Assembly (NCBI GenBank): GCA_022706165.1
Contig: JAKJDA010000044.1
Coordinates: 1-9,463, forward strand
Origin: Candidatus Hydrogenedentota bacterium
Lineage (GTDB): Bacteria; Hydrogenedentota; Hydrogenedentia; Hydrogenedentales; SLHB01
Direction of reading: 5' to 3'
DNA length: 9,463 nucleotides
Shown: piece after piece, positions 1 to 7,103 of the stretch
Layout: the number at the start of each line of letters is the position of its first letter
Numbering within the stretch: position 1 is the stretch's first letter
The notes under the pieces: model-generated
The model's database searches: none
Seen by the model: the letters and a program-made list of their open reading frames with translations, nothing else
Told to the model about the DNA's origin: nothing
Program-made: the position numbers and the translations under genes

Positions 1-690
1 CATGAGGTGAAGGCGGGCGACACAGCATCCCGGATCGCTCAGACGTACAACGTCGCCATAGCGGATTTGTATGCGTGGAACGATCTCGGGCCGAAATCGG
101 TTCTGAAAACGGGCCAGAAGCTCGTGCTCCAACCTCCTGCAGGCGCGACAAACGTCTCCGCCGCCCAAACGTCCGGGGGGCGCTCCGAAGAAGCGGCGCG
201 CGCATCCCAGGGGAAAGAGAAATCGGAATCCGCCACGCGGGAAACGCCGCACATGCATACGGTCGCCAAAGGCGACACCGCGTTGGCGATTGCCAGCAAA
301 TACGGGGTTCCATTGAAAGCGTTTTTGGAATGGAACAATCTCAACGAGGGATCGGTGCTCCGGGTAGGAGATGAATGCGTCATTAGCCTTGCGGCCGCCA
401 GCGGCACGTTGACGGAGAAGCCTGTGGCGGCGATTCCGGACGCGAGTGCAAAGGAAACCGCCAGTGCTGCGAGCAAAGCGGGCAAGAACGCCAAGGGGGC
501 GCCATCGTATCGGACCGTTACGGGCAAGGGCAATGCCGCAAAAACGACGTACGTGGTGGTCAAGGGGGACAGCCCTTCGTTAATCGCTCAGAAGTTCGGC
601 GTTTCGCTGCGCGACCTCTACGCGTGGAATAAGTGGGACAAGTCCACCGTTCTTCGAGTGGGACAGCAGGTGACGGTTTCTCGCCCGTAA
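1..690 (+). CDS. LysM-repeat protein, 3' portion (5' end outside window)
   Basis: The reading frame is open from base 1 and its first visible residues (HEVKAGDT) are already the start of a LysM domain, so the true start lies upstream; the GTG at 7 is an internal codon. The visible part is 229 residues with three LysM domains at about residues 1-45, 85-130 and 183-228. Each has the GDT/GDS turn, the IA-x-x-YG/FG helix, a WN pair (AWN, EWN, AWN) and a final VGQ/TGQ-type strand. The linkers are rich in Ala, Lys, Ser and Thr and look disordered. LysM domains bind the N-acetylglucosamine backbone of peptidoglycan, so a cell-envelope role is likely, either as an anchor or as the targeting part of a hydrolase; no catalytic domain is visible. 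The third repeat has Ser-Pro after GD where Thr-Leu is usual. The protein ends right after LysM3, and a codirectional membrane-protein gene starts 119 bp downstream. Confidence 0.88.
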   Translation, partial: HEVKAGDTASRIAQTYNVAIADLYAWNDLGPKSVLKTGQKLVLQPPAGATNVSAAQTSGGRSEEAARASQGKEKSESATRETPHMHTVAKGDTALAIASKYGVPLKAFLEWNNLNEGSVLRVGDECVISLAAASGTLTEKPVAAIPDASAKETASAASKAGKNAKGAPSYRTVTGKGNAAKTTYVVVKGDSPSLIAQKFGVSLRDLYAWNKWDKSTVLRVGQQVTVSRP

Positions 691-809
691 TCGGCCGACC
701 GGCCCCCAAGGTCTTGTGGCGTTGAAGCGGGGGCAACGCCGCGACAGGAAGCGGGGCATCGCGCCTCGTCCAGCACGCAATCCAAGGAGGAGCGCCGCCA
801 GGGCAGGCT
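691..809. other. Intergenic gap with distant Shine-Dalgarno-like sequence
   Basis: No convincing terminator or promoter is seen. A 7-bp GC-rich inverted repeat (718-724 with 734-740) has no following T run. A near-perfect Shine-Dalgarno sequence, AAGGAGG at 784-790, lies 19 nt before the ATG at 810, which is longer than usual spacing. No in-frame ATG, GTG or TTG lies between them, so either the spacing is really long or the weaker AGG at 805-807 is involved. Confidence 0.4.
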
Positions 810-2627
810 ATGTCAACAGGAGCAGGGGCAACAGGGGCAGGACAACGGGCCCTGCAATCGCTCGGTTATGTTCCGGTGTTGCATCCGGAGCTGTTGGCGC
901 TGTATCCGGTCTTGGGCCTGTACGCCCACAACGCGGGCAAATTGCCCATGTCGTTTCTGGCAAGGCCCGCCGCCTTCATGGCGCTGGGGGCTTTGTTGCT
1001 TTGGGTGCTGCTTTCCCTGCTCTTGCGCAATATCCATCGCGCGGGTCTCGTGACGTCTTTGCTGGTGTTTTCCGCCTTTTCGGGGTGGGGCGTTTGGGCC
1101 TCGTTGATGGAGGCGGCGCTGCCGATCGCGAGCGGTCTTCACGCCTCTGTGTTCATGGCGGCGTATGCGGCGATCGTGACGGGATGCGTGTTGTTGTTGG
1201 TGCGGTATCGTCCGCGCGCGGAGCAAGGCGCGTCCACGCGAAAAGGCGTGGCCGTTTTCGTGGCCGCCGCCTGCGTGATTGGAGCGGCGGCATGGGCGCT
1301 GCTTGGGCCGGTGCTGCCTCGCGGCGGCGATTGGATGATGGCGGCATATCTTGGCATTGTCGTGGCCGTATACATGCTGTTGCTGGCGTTTCGCGGCGAT
1401 TGCCGTCAAGCGACGCGCACGCTGAACTGGTTCGCATTCGTGTTGATTTTATTGACGGCGGGCAACATCGCGTTGCGCCGTCACGAGGAGCCCGCGATTG
1501 CCATTCCCCCGCTGGAGGAAGCCGCGTCGCGGACCGTTCGCTCGGCGACGCCGGAGTCGCCGTATCCCGACATTTATTTGATTGTGCTCGAGGGGTATGC
1601 GCGGGCGGATGTGCTTCGCACGACATACGGCTACAACAATCTTCCTTTTCTTGACGCCATGCGCGCCAAGGGTTTCCAGGTGGCCGATCGGAGTTTTGCC
1701 AACTATCCCGTATCGCTGGCTGCCGTGGGCTCCATGCTCAACCTCGATTATCTGCATGCCCTGATCGGACCCGAAACGTCCGCCGACGCCGGGTTGCCGT
1801 CGCTTGTTCATGCGTATACGGAGAATCGGGCGTTTCAGTTTTTGCGGTCGCGAGGATATCGCATCGTGGCGTTTTCGCCGCGCGAGGACGCCTTGGAGCC
1901 TTGCCCGCCCATGGCCGATGTGGCGCTCAAGCCTCCGTTCGCCGTCAGTGAATTCGAGCAGGTGCTGTTGCGCAATTGCGCGTTCGCGCCCATGCTCGAC
2001 AGCGCCTATTATTGGCGACACGGCGTTTCGGGCTATTGGCTGAACGCGTTTAGCCGTCAGCGCGTGCGGTATATCGTTTCCAACATCGCTTCCGCGGCCG
2101 GCGATGCCCCCCAACCCTGCCTCGTGTTCGCGTATTTGCTCGTGCCGGAACAGCCCTTCTTGTTCACGCACGGCGGCTGGTGGGCGAAGCCGGTGGGTTT
2201 TTCGCTGCGCGGCGAGCCGGTTCGGGCCACGTGGCGCCAGTATTTCGAGGGGTATGTCGAACAGCTGCATTACGTGAACCGGCGGCTTCTCGAGATAAGC
2301 GATGCCTTGACGGCTTCCTCGACGCGTCCGTCGGTCGTGCTGATAGTATCAAGCCGCGGTCCCGGTTTTGAGCCTGCTTCCGCGCATGGCGACATGGCCG
2401 CTTTGCGCGATCGGTTCCCCAATCTTGTCATGGTCCGGTTTCCCGATGCGTCCGGCGCGGACGCCGCGCGGCTTCCGCAAAACATTAGCCTCGTGAACGT
2501 GCTGCGTTTCACGTTTGATCGCGTGTTTGGCGCTTCGTTCGGCCTGCTGCCGGACGAGGCCTTTGTCTCTTCCGATCGATCTCCTCTTGACGTCAAGCCG
2601 CTTGCTGTGTCCGAACTGTCCAAGTGA
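810..2627 (+). CDS. Membrane-anchored alkaline-phosphatase/sulfatase-superfamily protein with degenerate metal site
   Basis: This 605-residue protein has six or seven hydrophobic segments in its first third (roughly 18-38, 52-72, 78-98, 113-132, 146-166, 176-194, 206-222). An extracytoplasmic domain of the sulfatase-like hydrolase/transferase type follows. Family landmarks are PDIYLIVLEGYARADVL (253-269), GYNNLPFLDAM (274-284), the NYPVSLAAVGSMLNLDY block (298-314), YFEGYVEQLHYVNRRL (478-493) and the C-terminal ISLVNVLRFTFDRVFG (559-574). Relatives of this layout, as I recall them, carry LDGYAR, a Thr/Ser nucleophile in the NYxxT block, H and PHPPF in the middle, and a DHGPG metal motif. Here these are LEG (E261), S302, Y442/E447 and SSRGPG (S514-S515-R516). 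The candidate nucleophile survives but most metal ligands do not, so it may be a pseudoenzyme or may bind a ligand differently. The start is the first ATG after a distant AAGGAGG. A role in envelope polysaccharide or lipid modification is a guess from the fold. The preceding codirectional gene encodes a LysM protein. Confidence 0.85.
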   Translation: MSTGAGATGAGQRALQSLGYVPVLHPELLALYPVLGLYAHNAGKLPMSFLARPAAFMALGALLLWVLLSLLLRNIHRAGLVTSLLVFSAFSGWGVWASLMEAALPIASGLHASVFMAAYAAIVTGCVLLLVRYRPRAEQGASTRKGVAVFVAAACVIGAAAWALLGPVLPRGGDWMMAAYLGIVVAVYMLLLAFRGDCRQATRTLNWFAFVLILLTAGNIALRRHEEPAIAIPPLEEAASRTVRSATPESPYPDIYLIVLEGYARADVLRTTYGYNNLPFLDAMRAKGFQVADRSFANYPVSLAAVGSMLNLDYLHALIGPETSADAGLPSLVHAYTENRAFQFLRSRGYRIVAFSPREDALEPCPPMADVALKPPFAVSEFEQVLLRNCAFAPMLDSAYYWRHGVSGYWLNAFSRQRVRYIVSNIASAAGDAPQPCLVFAYLLVPEQPFLFTHGGWWAKPVGFSLRGEPVRATWRQYFEGYVEQLHYVNRRLLEISDALTASSTRPSVVLIVSSRGPGFEPASAHGDMAALRDRFPNLVMVRFPDASGADAARLPQNISLVNVLRFTFDRVFGASFGLLPDEAFVSSDRSPLDVKPLAVSELSK

Positions 2628-2710
2628 GGCGGGGCGAGCAAGGATAGGCCGTTATTCGTCGTGTATCGGAGCGACGTTCCCGGCGAGAAACGCGATCAAC
2701 AAAACGCGGA
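2628..2710. other. Intergenic gap between convergent genes
   Basis: This 83-bp stretch lies between two convergent stop codons. A short inverted repeat (CGTCG 2657-2661 with CGACG 2672-2676) is too weak, and lacks a T run, to be called a terminator. I see nothing else in it. Confidence 0.5.
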
Positions 2711-3955
2711 TCATCGCGTCAATCGGTACAATACCTCGCCCGCATGAGGAACCAGCAAGCGCCCCTCGTCCTCGCGGTCTTTCCAGTCGTTGGGATTGAT
2801 GGACGCCGGGTCGCGGTAGCCGAGGTTGATGCCGCGGCATTCGGCCTCGGGGATGCCGGTGGCCAGGGTCACCTGCACGCGCGGTTTTTCGACGCCATTC
2901 TCGAACGTGCCGATGCCGCGGACGTGCGTGCTGTGCGCGAGGATGCCGCCGGGGATGTCGGTGAACTTGTCCATCTGCGCAAGGAAATAATCGCGCGTGT
3001 GGTAGCCGATGCGGCGGATGAGATCGCCATGCGTGACGCTGATTTCGTGCAGGTGCGGCGCATAGATGATGAGTTCGCCGCCGTCCGCCACGACGGGTTC
3101 GAGCTTGTACATGCACTTGCCCGCGACCCAGAGTTCGTCGTACATCGCCGGGGCCATGGCGAGCACGCTCTTGAACGGCTTGTCCTTGTAGACGATGTGG
3201 GTTTTTGCGGAGAGGTCGGCGGCGGCGGACCATGCGGATTCCGGCGCGCCGTAGAAGATGCCCTTGCAGTCCTTGCCCATCACGTTGAGGCAGAAGCAGC
3301 GTTTTTCGATCGGGATGAGCGACGCGGCCTTGTCGACCACCGCGCGCACCGGCGTGTACTTCGTGCCGTTGATGAGCGGGTTCGTGATGAGCGCGCCGAG
3401 CCAGTGGAAGAGATTGAGGATTTCCTCGCCCGCGATGCCGGGGAAAAAGTACTTGTTGCCGCCGCTGAACCCGACGACTTCATGCGGAAACACAGGCCCC
3501 GCGATGCAGAGCAGATCGTAGTCGAAAATGCGTTTGTTGACGCAAACCTCCGCCGCGCACCGCAGCAGACCGTTCGACAATTCGGCGATTTCGTTCTCGG
3601 TGACGGTTCCTATATGGCGCAACGCTTGGGGGTTTTTCCATTCGTGGTTGATGATTTCGATATCACCATATGTGCCGCGCCGCTCGTCTTCCGTGATGCC
3701 CAACAGCGCGTTGATCGCCGCGTCGCTCATGGGCGGGTGCGTGCCCAACGCGATCATGAAGTCCGCCTTCGCCGCGCGTCCCTTCACGGCGCGCAACAAC
3801 GCGCGAAACATCGCCGGCATCGGCATGCTCCGCGTGCTGTCGGGAATGATGAACAACACGCGCTTGCCGTCAACGGACTCCTTCGCGAACGCCTCGTGCA
3901 CAAACGACGACAATTCATCGGCGTTGAGGCAACCATTGTCTTTGATTAATTGCAT
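2711..3955 (-). CDS. larA: LarA-family nickel-pincer-nucleotide racemase/epimerase homologue (DUF2088)
   Basis: The protein has 414 residues, close to the 424 or so of characterised lactate racemase LarA. Known members use a nickel-pincer nucleotide bound to a Lys to invert the C2 hydroxyl of 2-hydroxy acids by hydride transfer. Residues matching the LarA active site are visible: DSTR (39-42, substrate carboxylate), ALGTH (H73, LarA His108), FPHEVVGFSGGNKYFFPG with H158 (His174) and the cofactor Lys K168 (Lys184), and LFHWLGA (H184, His200). The later catalytic Gln-x-x-Lys region reads differently (YDELWVAGK, 272-280): K280 is present but no Gln, which points to a substrate other than lactate. 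No LarB, LarC or LarE maturation genes are in the window. The ATG at 3955 has an AAAAGG ribosome site 8 nt upstream. It is codirectional with pdxB but separated from it by a 185-bp repeat-bearing gap. Fold and cofactor family are fairly sure; the substrate is unknown, so the symbol is a family label. Confidence 0.88.
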   Translation of the reverse strand: MQLIKDNGCLNADELSSFVHEAFAKESVDGKRVLFIIPDSTRSMPMPAMFRALLRAVKGRAAKADFMIALGTHPPMSDAAINALLGITEDERRGTYGDIEIINHEWKNPQALRHIGTVTENEIAELSNGLLRCAAEVCVNKRIFDYDLLCIAGPVFPHEVVGFSGGNKYFFPGIAGEEILNLFHWLGALITNPLINGTKYTPVRAVVDKAASLIPIEKRCFCLNVMGKDCKGIFYGAPESAWSAAADLSAKTHIVYKDKPFKSVLAMAPAMYDELWVAGKCMYKLEPVVADGGELIIYAPHLHEISVTHGDLIRRIGYHTRDYFLAQMDKFTDIPGGILAHSTHVRGIGTFENGVEKPRVQVTLATGIPEAECRGINLGYRDPASINPNDWKDREDEGRLLVPHAGEVLYRLTR

Positions 3956-3963
3956 ACTATGTA

Positions 3964-3969
3964 CCTTTT
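3964..3969 (-). promoter_or_regulatory. Ribosome binding site of larA homologue
   Basis: On the minus strand this reads AAAAGG, 8 nt before the ATG at 3955. It supports that start over any internal one. Confidence 0.6.
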
Positions 3970-3982
3970 AATGAAGATTCGC

Positions 3983-4100
3983 CACAGAGTCACGGAGCAC
4001 ACAGAGAAAGCACGGAGAAAGAAAGATGAAACCACAGATGAACACAGATGGCCACAGATAAAAACGGGAAAGATTTCTCTGTGCTCTCAGCGCCTCTGCG
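3983..4100. repeat. CACAGAG/CACAGAT repeat island with imperfect 28-bp inverted arms
   Basis: The pdxB-larA gap carries an organised repeat. The left arm (3983-4010) has CACAGAG at 3983 and 4000 and CACGGAG at 3991, with another CACGGAG at 4011. The centre has CACAGAT exactly every 10 bp (4033, 4043, 4053). The right arm (4073-4100), read as its reverse complement, matches the left arm without gaps at about 21 of 28 positions, sharing CAGAG, GAG and CACAGAGAAA blocks. The whole could fold into a long imperfect stem with a loop of about 62 nt. Sequences of the CACAGAG-CACGGAG and CACAGATGAACACAGATGG type are, to my knowledge, dispersed in intergenic regions of many environmental bacteria, but their function is not settled. 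It could act as a transcript boundary, a binding array or a mobile repeat. I see no transposase and no target-site duplication. Confidence 0.75.
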
Positions 4101-4140
4101 TTAGATTCTTTTTCCCTTGTTTCGTTGCGTTGAAAAATTT

Positions 4141-5283
4141 CTACACTGCAAAACCCAATTTCATCAACAATCCCGCCAACAACCGGCTCTCAGGCTGCAC
4201 TATCGCCCGCGTATGTTGAAATTCGCGGCGGCGCGGATATTCCTTGCGAAGACGATCGAAGCGCGGGCCGCGTTCTTCCTGTGGCGCGTCGAGTAGCGTG
4301 CGCATGGCTGCGTCGTCGCGCCGAATATCATACACCTTTCGCACGGCCTCGCGCAGTTCGGCTTGCGGGTTGGATGTATCGCCGCGTACGGTCACTTCCG
4401 GACATTCCGGCGCGGGCAACAGCGGTGCGGGGTCCCATGTCGGCGCAACGCCAAGAAACGCGCAGGCCGCGCGGTATATCTGCACCGTGCCGTTCACCTT
4501 GCCGTCGAAGGAGTACCCCGCGATGTGCGGCGTGCCGATGAAAACCTGTTTCAGCAATTCCACATCGACGAGCGGTTCGCCTTCCCACACGTCCAACGCC
4601 GCCGCGCGCATGCGGCCGCTCGCCAGGGCAACGTTGAGTGCGGCATTGTCCACGACGGCGCCGCGCGAAGTGTTCAGCAGAATCGCGCCGGGCCGGAGTG
4701 ACTGAAAAAACGCGGCATCGGCCAGATGGTAGGTGGCGTCGGGACCGTTCTTTGTGAGGGGAACATGAAACGTAACGACGTCGCATGCCGCCGCATCTTC
4801 CAGGGTCCCGAATTCCGCGCCGCCTTCCGCGCGCGCGCGCGGCGGATCGTTCAACACACAACGCATGCCCAGGGCGCGGGCCGCGCGGGCCACGCGCGAT
4901 CCGACGTTGCCGACGCCGATGACGCCAAGCGACATCGCGCCGAGTTGGAGCGTGTAGCGTCCCGCCAGTTCGAGCAATGCCGCCGCGATATATTGCGCCA
5001 CGCTTTCGGCGTTGCAGCCGGGCGCGGAGGAAAACCCGATGCCGCGCTCCGCCAAGTAGCTTTTGTCGATGTGGTCTTCGCCAATCGTGGCCGTTGCGAC
5101 GAAACGCACCGATGAACCTTCGAGCAATGCGGCGTTTACCTTGGTGATCGAACGCACCATCAACAGGTCCGCATCGCGCACGGCCTCGGGCGACAACGTG
5201 CGGCCCGGCAGCGCCGCGACTTCGCCCAAGGTCGAGAAGGCTTCGCGCGCGTACGGAATGTTTTCGTCGGCCACGATTTTCAT
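4141..5283 (-). CDS. pdxB: 4-phosphoerythronate dehydrogenase
   Basis: PdxB oxidises 4-phospho-D-erythronate to 3-hydroxy-2-oxo-4-phosphobutanoate, an early step of the DXP-dependent pyridoxal 5'-phosphate pathway. The predicted protein is 380 residues (E. coli PdxB is 378). It begins MKIVADENIPYA, the typical PdxB start. A Rossmann motif G123-x-G125-x-x-G128 is followed by NDPPRA (145-150). The D-2-hydroxyacid dehydrogenase catalytic triad is R207 (NTSRG), E236 (WEGEP) and H253 (GTPHIAG). The C-terminal dimerisation domain (about 290-380, DUF3410 type) is recognisable from VYDIRRDD (317-324) and the closing LLMKLGF. The frame is open 62 codons further upstream, but those codons encode a Lys/Arg/Pro-rich string that is the out-of-frame tail of the preceding gene, so the start is set at 5283, with AGGAG about 12 nt upstream. 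The preceding membrane-protein gene ends 43 nt away, suggesting cotranscription. Confidence 0.95.
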   Translation of the reverse strand: MKIVADENIPYAREAFSTLGEVAALPGRTLSPEAVRDADLLMVRSITKVNAALLEGSSVRFVATATIGEDHIDKSYLAERGIGFSSAPGCNAESVAQYIAAALLELAGRYTLQLGAMSLGVIGVGNVGSRVARAARALGMRCVLNDPPRARAEGGAEFGTLEDAAACDVVTFHVPLTKNGPDATYHLADAAFFQSLRPGAILLNTSRGAVVDNAALNVALASGRMRAAALDVWEGEPLVDVELLKQVFIGTPHIAGYSFDGKVNGTVQIYRAACAFLGVAPTWDPAPLLPAPECPEVTVRGDTSNPQAELREAVRKVYDIRRDDAAMRTLLDAPQEERGPRFDRLRKEYPRRREFQHTRAIVQPESRLLAGLLMKLGFAV

Positions 5284-5326
5284 GGCAGGGCTTGTCTCCT
5301 GTCGCTTCGCCGATTTCGCGGAAAGA

Positions 5327-6160
5327 TCACTCGTGCGTCTCGCGATCGCGGCGGTTTTTGGTCTTGCGACGCGGCGCGGGGGCGTCTTCGTCGGACGAGA
5401 CGGTTTTTCGGGGGCGACGGGCCTTGGGCGGCGGGGCGTCGTCTTCTTCGTCGTCCTGTGCGCGCGCACGCGGCGCGGCGCTTTTCCGCGCGGACTTGGG
5501 CGTTGCGTTCGCCGGGGCGCCCGGGATCGAGTAGACCGTCGCGCCCTTGCGGCGGCGGCGCTTGGGCTGCGCTATCATGTCGATGGCTTCTTCCCCCGTC
5601 GTGTCGGCGTCGGGGCAAAACGATCCCGTGTTGCTTTGGGCCGCCTCGGCGAGGCCGACGATCAAGCGCTGTCCCAACGGCAACCGCGCGTGCGCGTGGC
5701 GTTCGCGTTTTTTGGGGCGCGCCATGGCGATGAGGCACGCCGCTGCTGCCGCAGACGCCATGAATGCGATGTCGCCCCATCCGAAGGAGTTCGCGACGAG
5801 GGAGCCAAGCCGGGCAAATGGAACCCGCGTCACAAGGGAAAAAATCGATTCGGCGTTCTGCGATGCCGTGAACAGGCATACGCTGCCGATGGCGCCCAGC
5901 AGAATGCCCGGCGCGGCGCATGCCGCGGCTGTCAGACCCAACGCAATGCTTCGGCGGCGTTCCTGCGTAGCGAAAAAGACGCCAAGTCCCGCGGCGAAAC
6001 CGACGGATACCGAAGCGGCGCTTTCCAGGCAGTGCATGGCCGCCGAGATCATCACCCAAACGAGAGCGCCTACGGCCGATCCTGCGAGCCCCAAGGCTAT
6101 GGCCGTCGCGAAATCTTTTGCCGCGGCCTTTGGCGGCCTTTCTTCTGTCGCGTTTTCCAT
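5327..6160 (-). CDS. Unrecognised four-helix membrane protein with a charged disordered tail
   Basis: I do not recognise a family for this 277-residue product. A short polar N-terminus (1-16) precedes four hydrophobic segments at about 19-41, 45-64, 73-98 and 128-147. From about 148 onward there is a soluble, presumably cytoplasmic region that starts with a basic cluster (PKKRERHAHAR). It contains a small possibly folded part (RLPLGQRLIVGLAEAA, 159-174) and ends in a low-complexity tail (198-277) alternating Lys/Arg/Pro runs with acidic runs (QDDEEDD, SSDEDA). The frame is preferred because it has alternating hydrophobic segments and tight spacing: 25 nt after the HAD gene and 43 nt before pdxB. 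Overlapping open frames in this GC-rich tail look like shadows. No strong ribosome site precedes the ATG at 6160, so the exact start is uncertain. Its position between a phosphatase-like gene and pdxB gives no clear function. Confidence 0.7.
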   Translation of the reverse strand: MENATEERPPKAAAKDFATAIALGLAGSAVGALVWVMISAAMHCLESAASVSVGFAAGLGVFFATQERRRSIALGLTAAACAAPGILLGAIGSVCLFTASQNAESIFSLVTRVPFARLGSLVANSFGWGDIAFMASAAAAACLIAMARPKKRERHAHARLPLGQRLIVGLAEAAQSNTGSFCPDADTTGEEAIDMIAQPKRRRRKGATVYSIPGAPANATPKSARKSAAPRARAQDDEEDDAPPPKARRPRKTVSSDEDAPAPRRKTKNRRDRETHE

Positions 6161-6185
6161 GATGGGAACGAAACCCGATGGCGCT

Positions 6186-7085
6186 CTACCCGCGCGTTTT
6201 TTTCCATGGCGGCGTTTCGGGCAACAGTTTGCCGAACTCGGCGATCAACGAGTCTTCGTATTCGCCGGCGAAGGAACCGCTGAAGAAACGGTCGAGGCCT
6301 TCGTCGTGAAAGCGCCGCCACGATTCCTCTTCCTCTCCGGGATTGATCGGGAAGAACAGGGCTCCGTTGGCGCGGGCGGCCTTCAGATCGCCGAGGGCGT
6401 CGCCGATCATCAGCATCTTGTTTTTCTCGTAGCGGCCTTCCGAGCAGAGGGCGATGTGTTCAGCCTTGGTGCCGAATTCCTGGCCGGCGATGGTGAAGAC
6501 AAAGCGTTCCAGCCCCTGCTCGCGCCACTCGCGCACAAGGGCCTCGGTCGGCGTTTGACTGCACACCAGCAAATCGGCTTTTTGTTCTGCGCGCTCGAAG
6601 GATTCGCGCACGTGGGGAAACGCGGGCAATCCTCCCTGCACGATATCCTCGACGGCGGCATTCACGGCCTTGCTCCATTCGAGCGCCTTGCGCAAATCTT
6701 CTCCGTCGTGCCGTTGACAGTGCGCCTCGAGTTGTGCGTTGCCCAATTTGGTCTCGGTCTCGATCCAGCGGCGCAGGTTCGGCGTCTTGGGCACGTCAAA
6801 GCCGCGTTCCTGGACCTTGTCCCATTCCGCCAGCAGGTCGAACACCTTCGTGAGCGCCGGGAAACGGTTGATGCCGCGCCATTTTGAATAGAGATTCACG
6901 AATTCGGCGGCTTGCCGCACGTATTTGGAGATCGGCTGCAGCCCCCACATCTTGATGTGCGTGGGGATGAAGCATTCCTTCTGCTTGATTTCCATGGTGT
7001 CGAACACGCAGCCGTCCGAGTCAATGGCGATAAGATATTCGTATTTCGGCGTGTGGTCTCTGAGGGCGGCGACTGGGTCTGTCAT
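6186..7085 (-). CDS. HAD-superfamily hydrolase, probable phosphatase
   Basis: This 299-residue protein has the four HAD motifs. Motif I is AIDSDGCVFD with nucleophile D22 and acid/base D24; motif II is VCSQTP (S176). Motif III probably uses K207 (GTKAEH), or K221/K223, and motif IV is MIGDALGD (D229, D233). About 150 residues between motifs I and II form a large mostly helical cap, so the substrate is probably a small phosphorylated metabolite. The conserved-looking text MEIKQKECF after motif I and the ETPPWK end are distinctive, but I cannot name a characterised member. The start at 7085 is supported by AAGGA 8 nt upstream. It sits 18 nt after the mannonate-oxidoreductase-type SDR and is very likely in the same transcript, so a sugar-acid or sugar phosphate is a reasonable, unproven substrate class. 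All catalytic residues appear intact. Confidence 0.88.
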   Translation of the reverse strand: MTDPVAALRDHTPKYEYLIAIDSDGCVFDTMEIKQKECFIPTHIKMWGLQPISKYVRQAAEFVNLYSKWRGINRFPALTKVFDLLAEWDKVQERGFDVPKTPNLRRWIETETKLGNAQLEAHCQRHDGEDLRKALEWSKAVNAAVEDIVQGGLPAFPHVRESFERAEQKADLLVCSQTPTEALVREWREQGLERFVFTIAGQEFGTKAEHIALCSEGRYEKNKMLMIGDALGDLKAARANGALFFPINPGEEEESWRRFHDEGLDRFFSGSFAGEYEDSLIAEFGKLLPETPPWKKTRG

Positions 7086-7093
7086 GCGTCTTT

Positions 7094-7098
7094 TCCTT
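7094..7098 (-). promoter_or_regulatory. Ribosome binding site of the HAD gene
   Basis: Minus-strand AAGGA lies 8 nt before the ATG at 7085, inside the 18-nt gap after the SDR stop codon. It fixes the HAD start and supports translation from a shared transcript. Confidence 0.65.
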
Positions 7099-7103
7099 TT
7101 CTG

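Noticed and set aside
718..740. Inverted repeat after the LysM gene as a terminator
   Set aside because: Stem of 7 bp with a 9-nt G-rich loop and no downstream T run; not enough for an intrinsic terminator.
2744..3949. 401-codon open frame on the plus strand opposite the LarA homologue
   Set aside because: It is a shadow of a GC-rich gene on the other strand. Its translation is Arg/Asp/Val-rich without domain motifs, while the minus-strand frame contains all LarA catalytic residues.
3983..4059. Short-period repeats as a CRISPR array
   Set aside because: The units are 7-10 bp with no spacer-sized intervals and there are no cas genes. They belong to a dispersed intergenic repeat type.
5284..5469. 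62-residue N-terminal extension of PdxB
   Set aside because: It would overlap the end of the preceding gene in another frame and encodes only Lys/Arg/Pro-rich text. The canonical PdxB start MKIVADENIPYA is at 5283.
5063..6283. 406-codon open frame on the plus strand across pdxB and the membrane-protein gene
   Set aside because: It spans two minus-strand genes and their gap, is very rich in Arg, Gly and Cys, and has no recognisable motif; typical of antisense frames in GC-rich DNA.
5547..6887. 446-codon open frame on the plus strand
   Set aside because: It runs antisense through the membrane gene and most of the HAD gene. The HAD motifs on the minus strand are clear, and this product is compositionally odd and unrecognisable.
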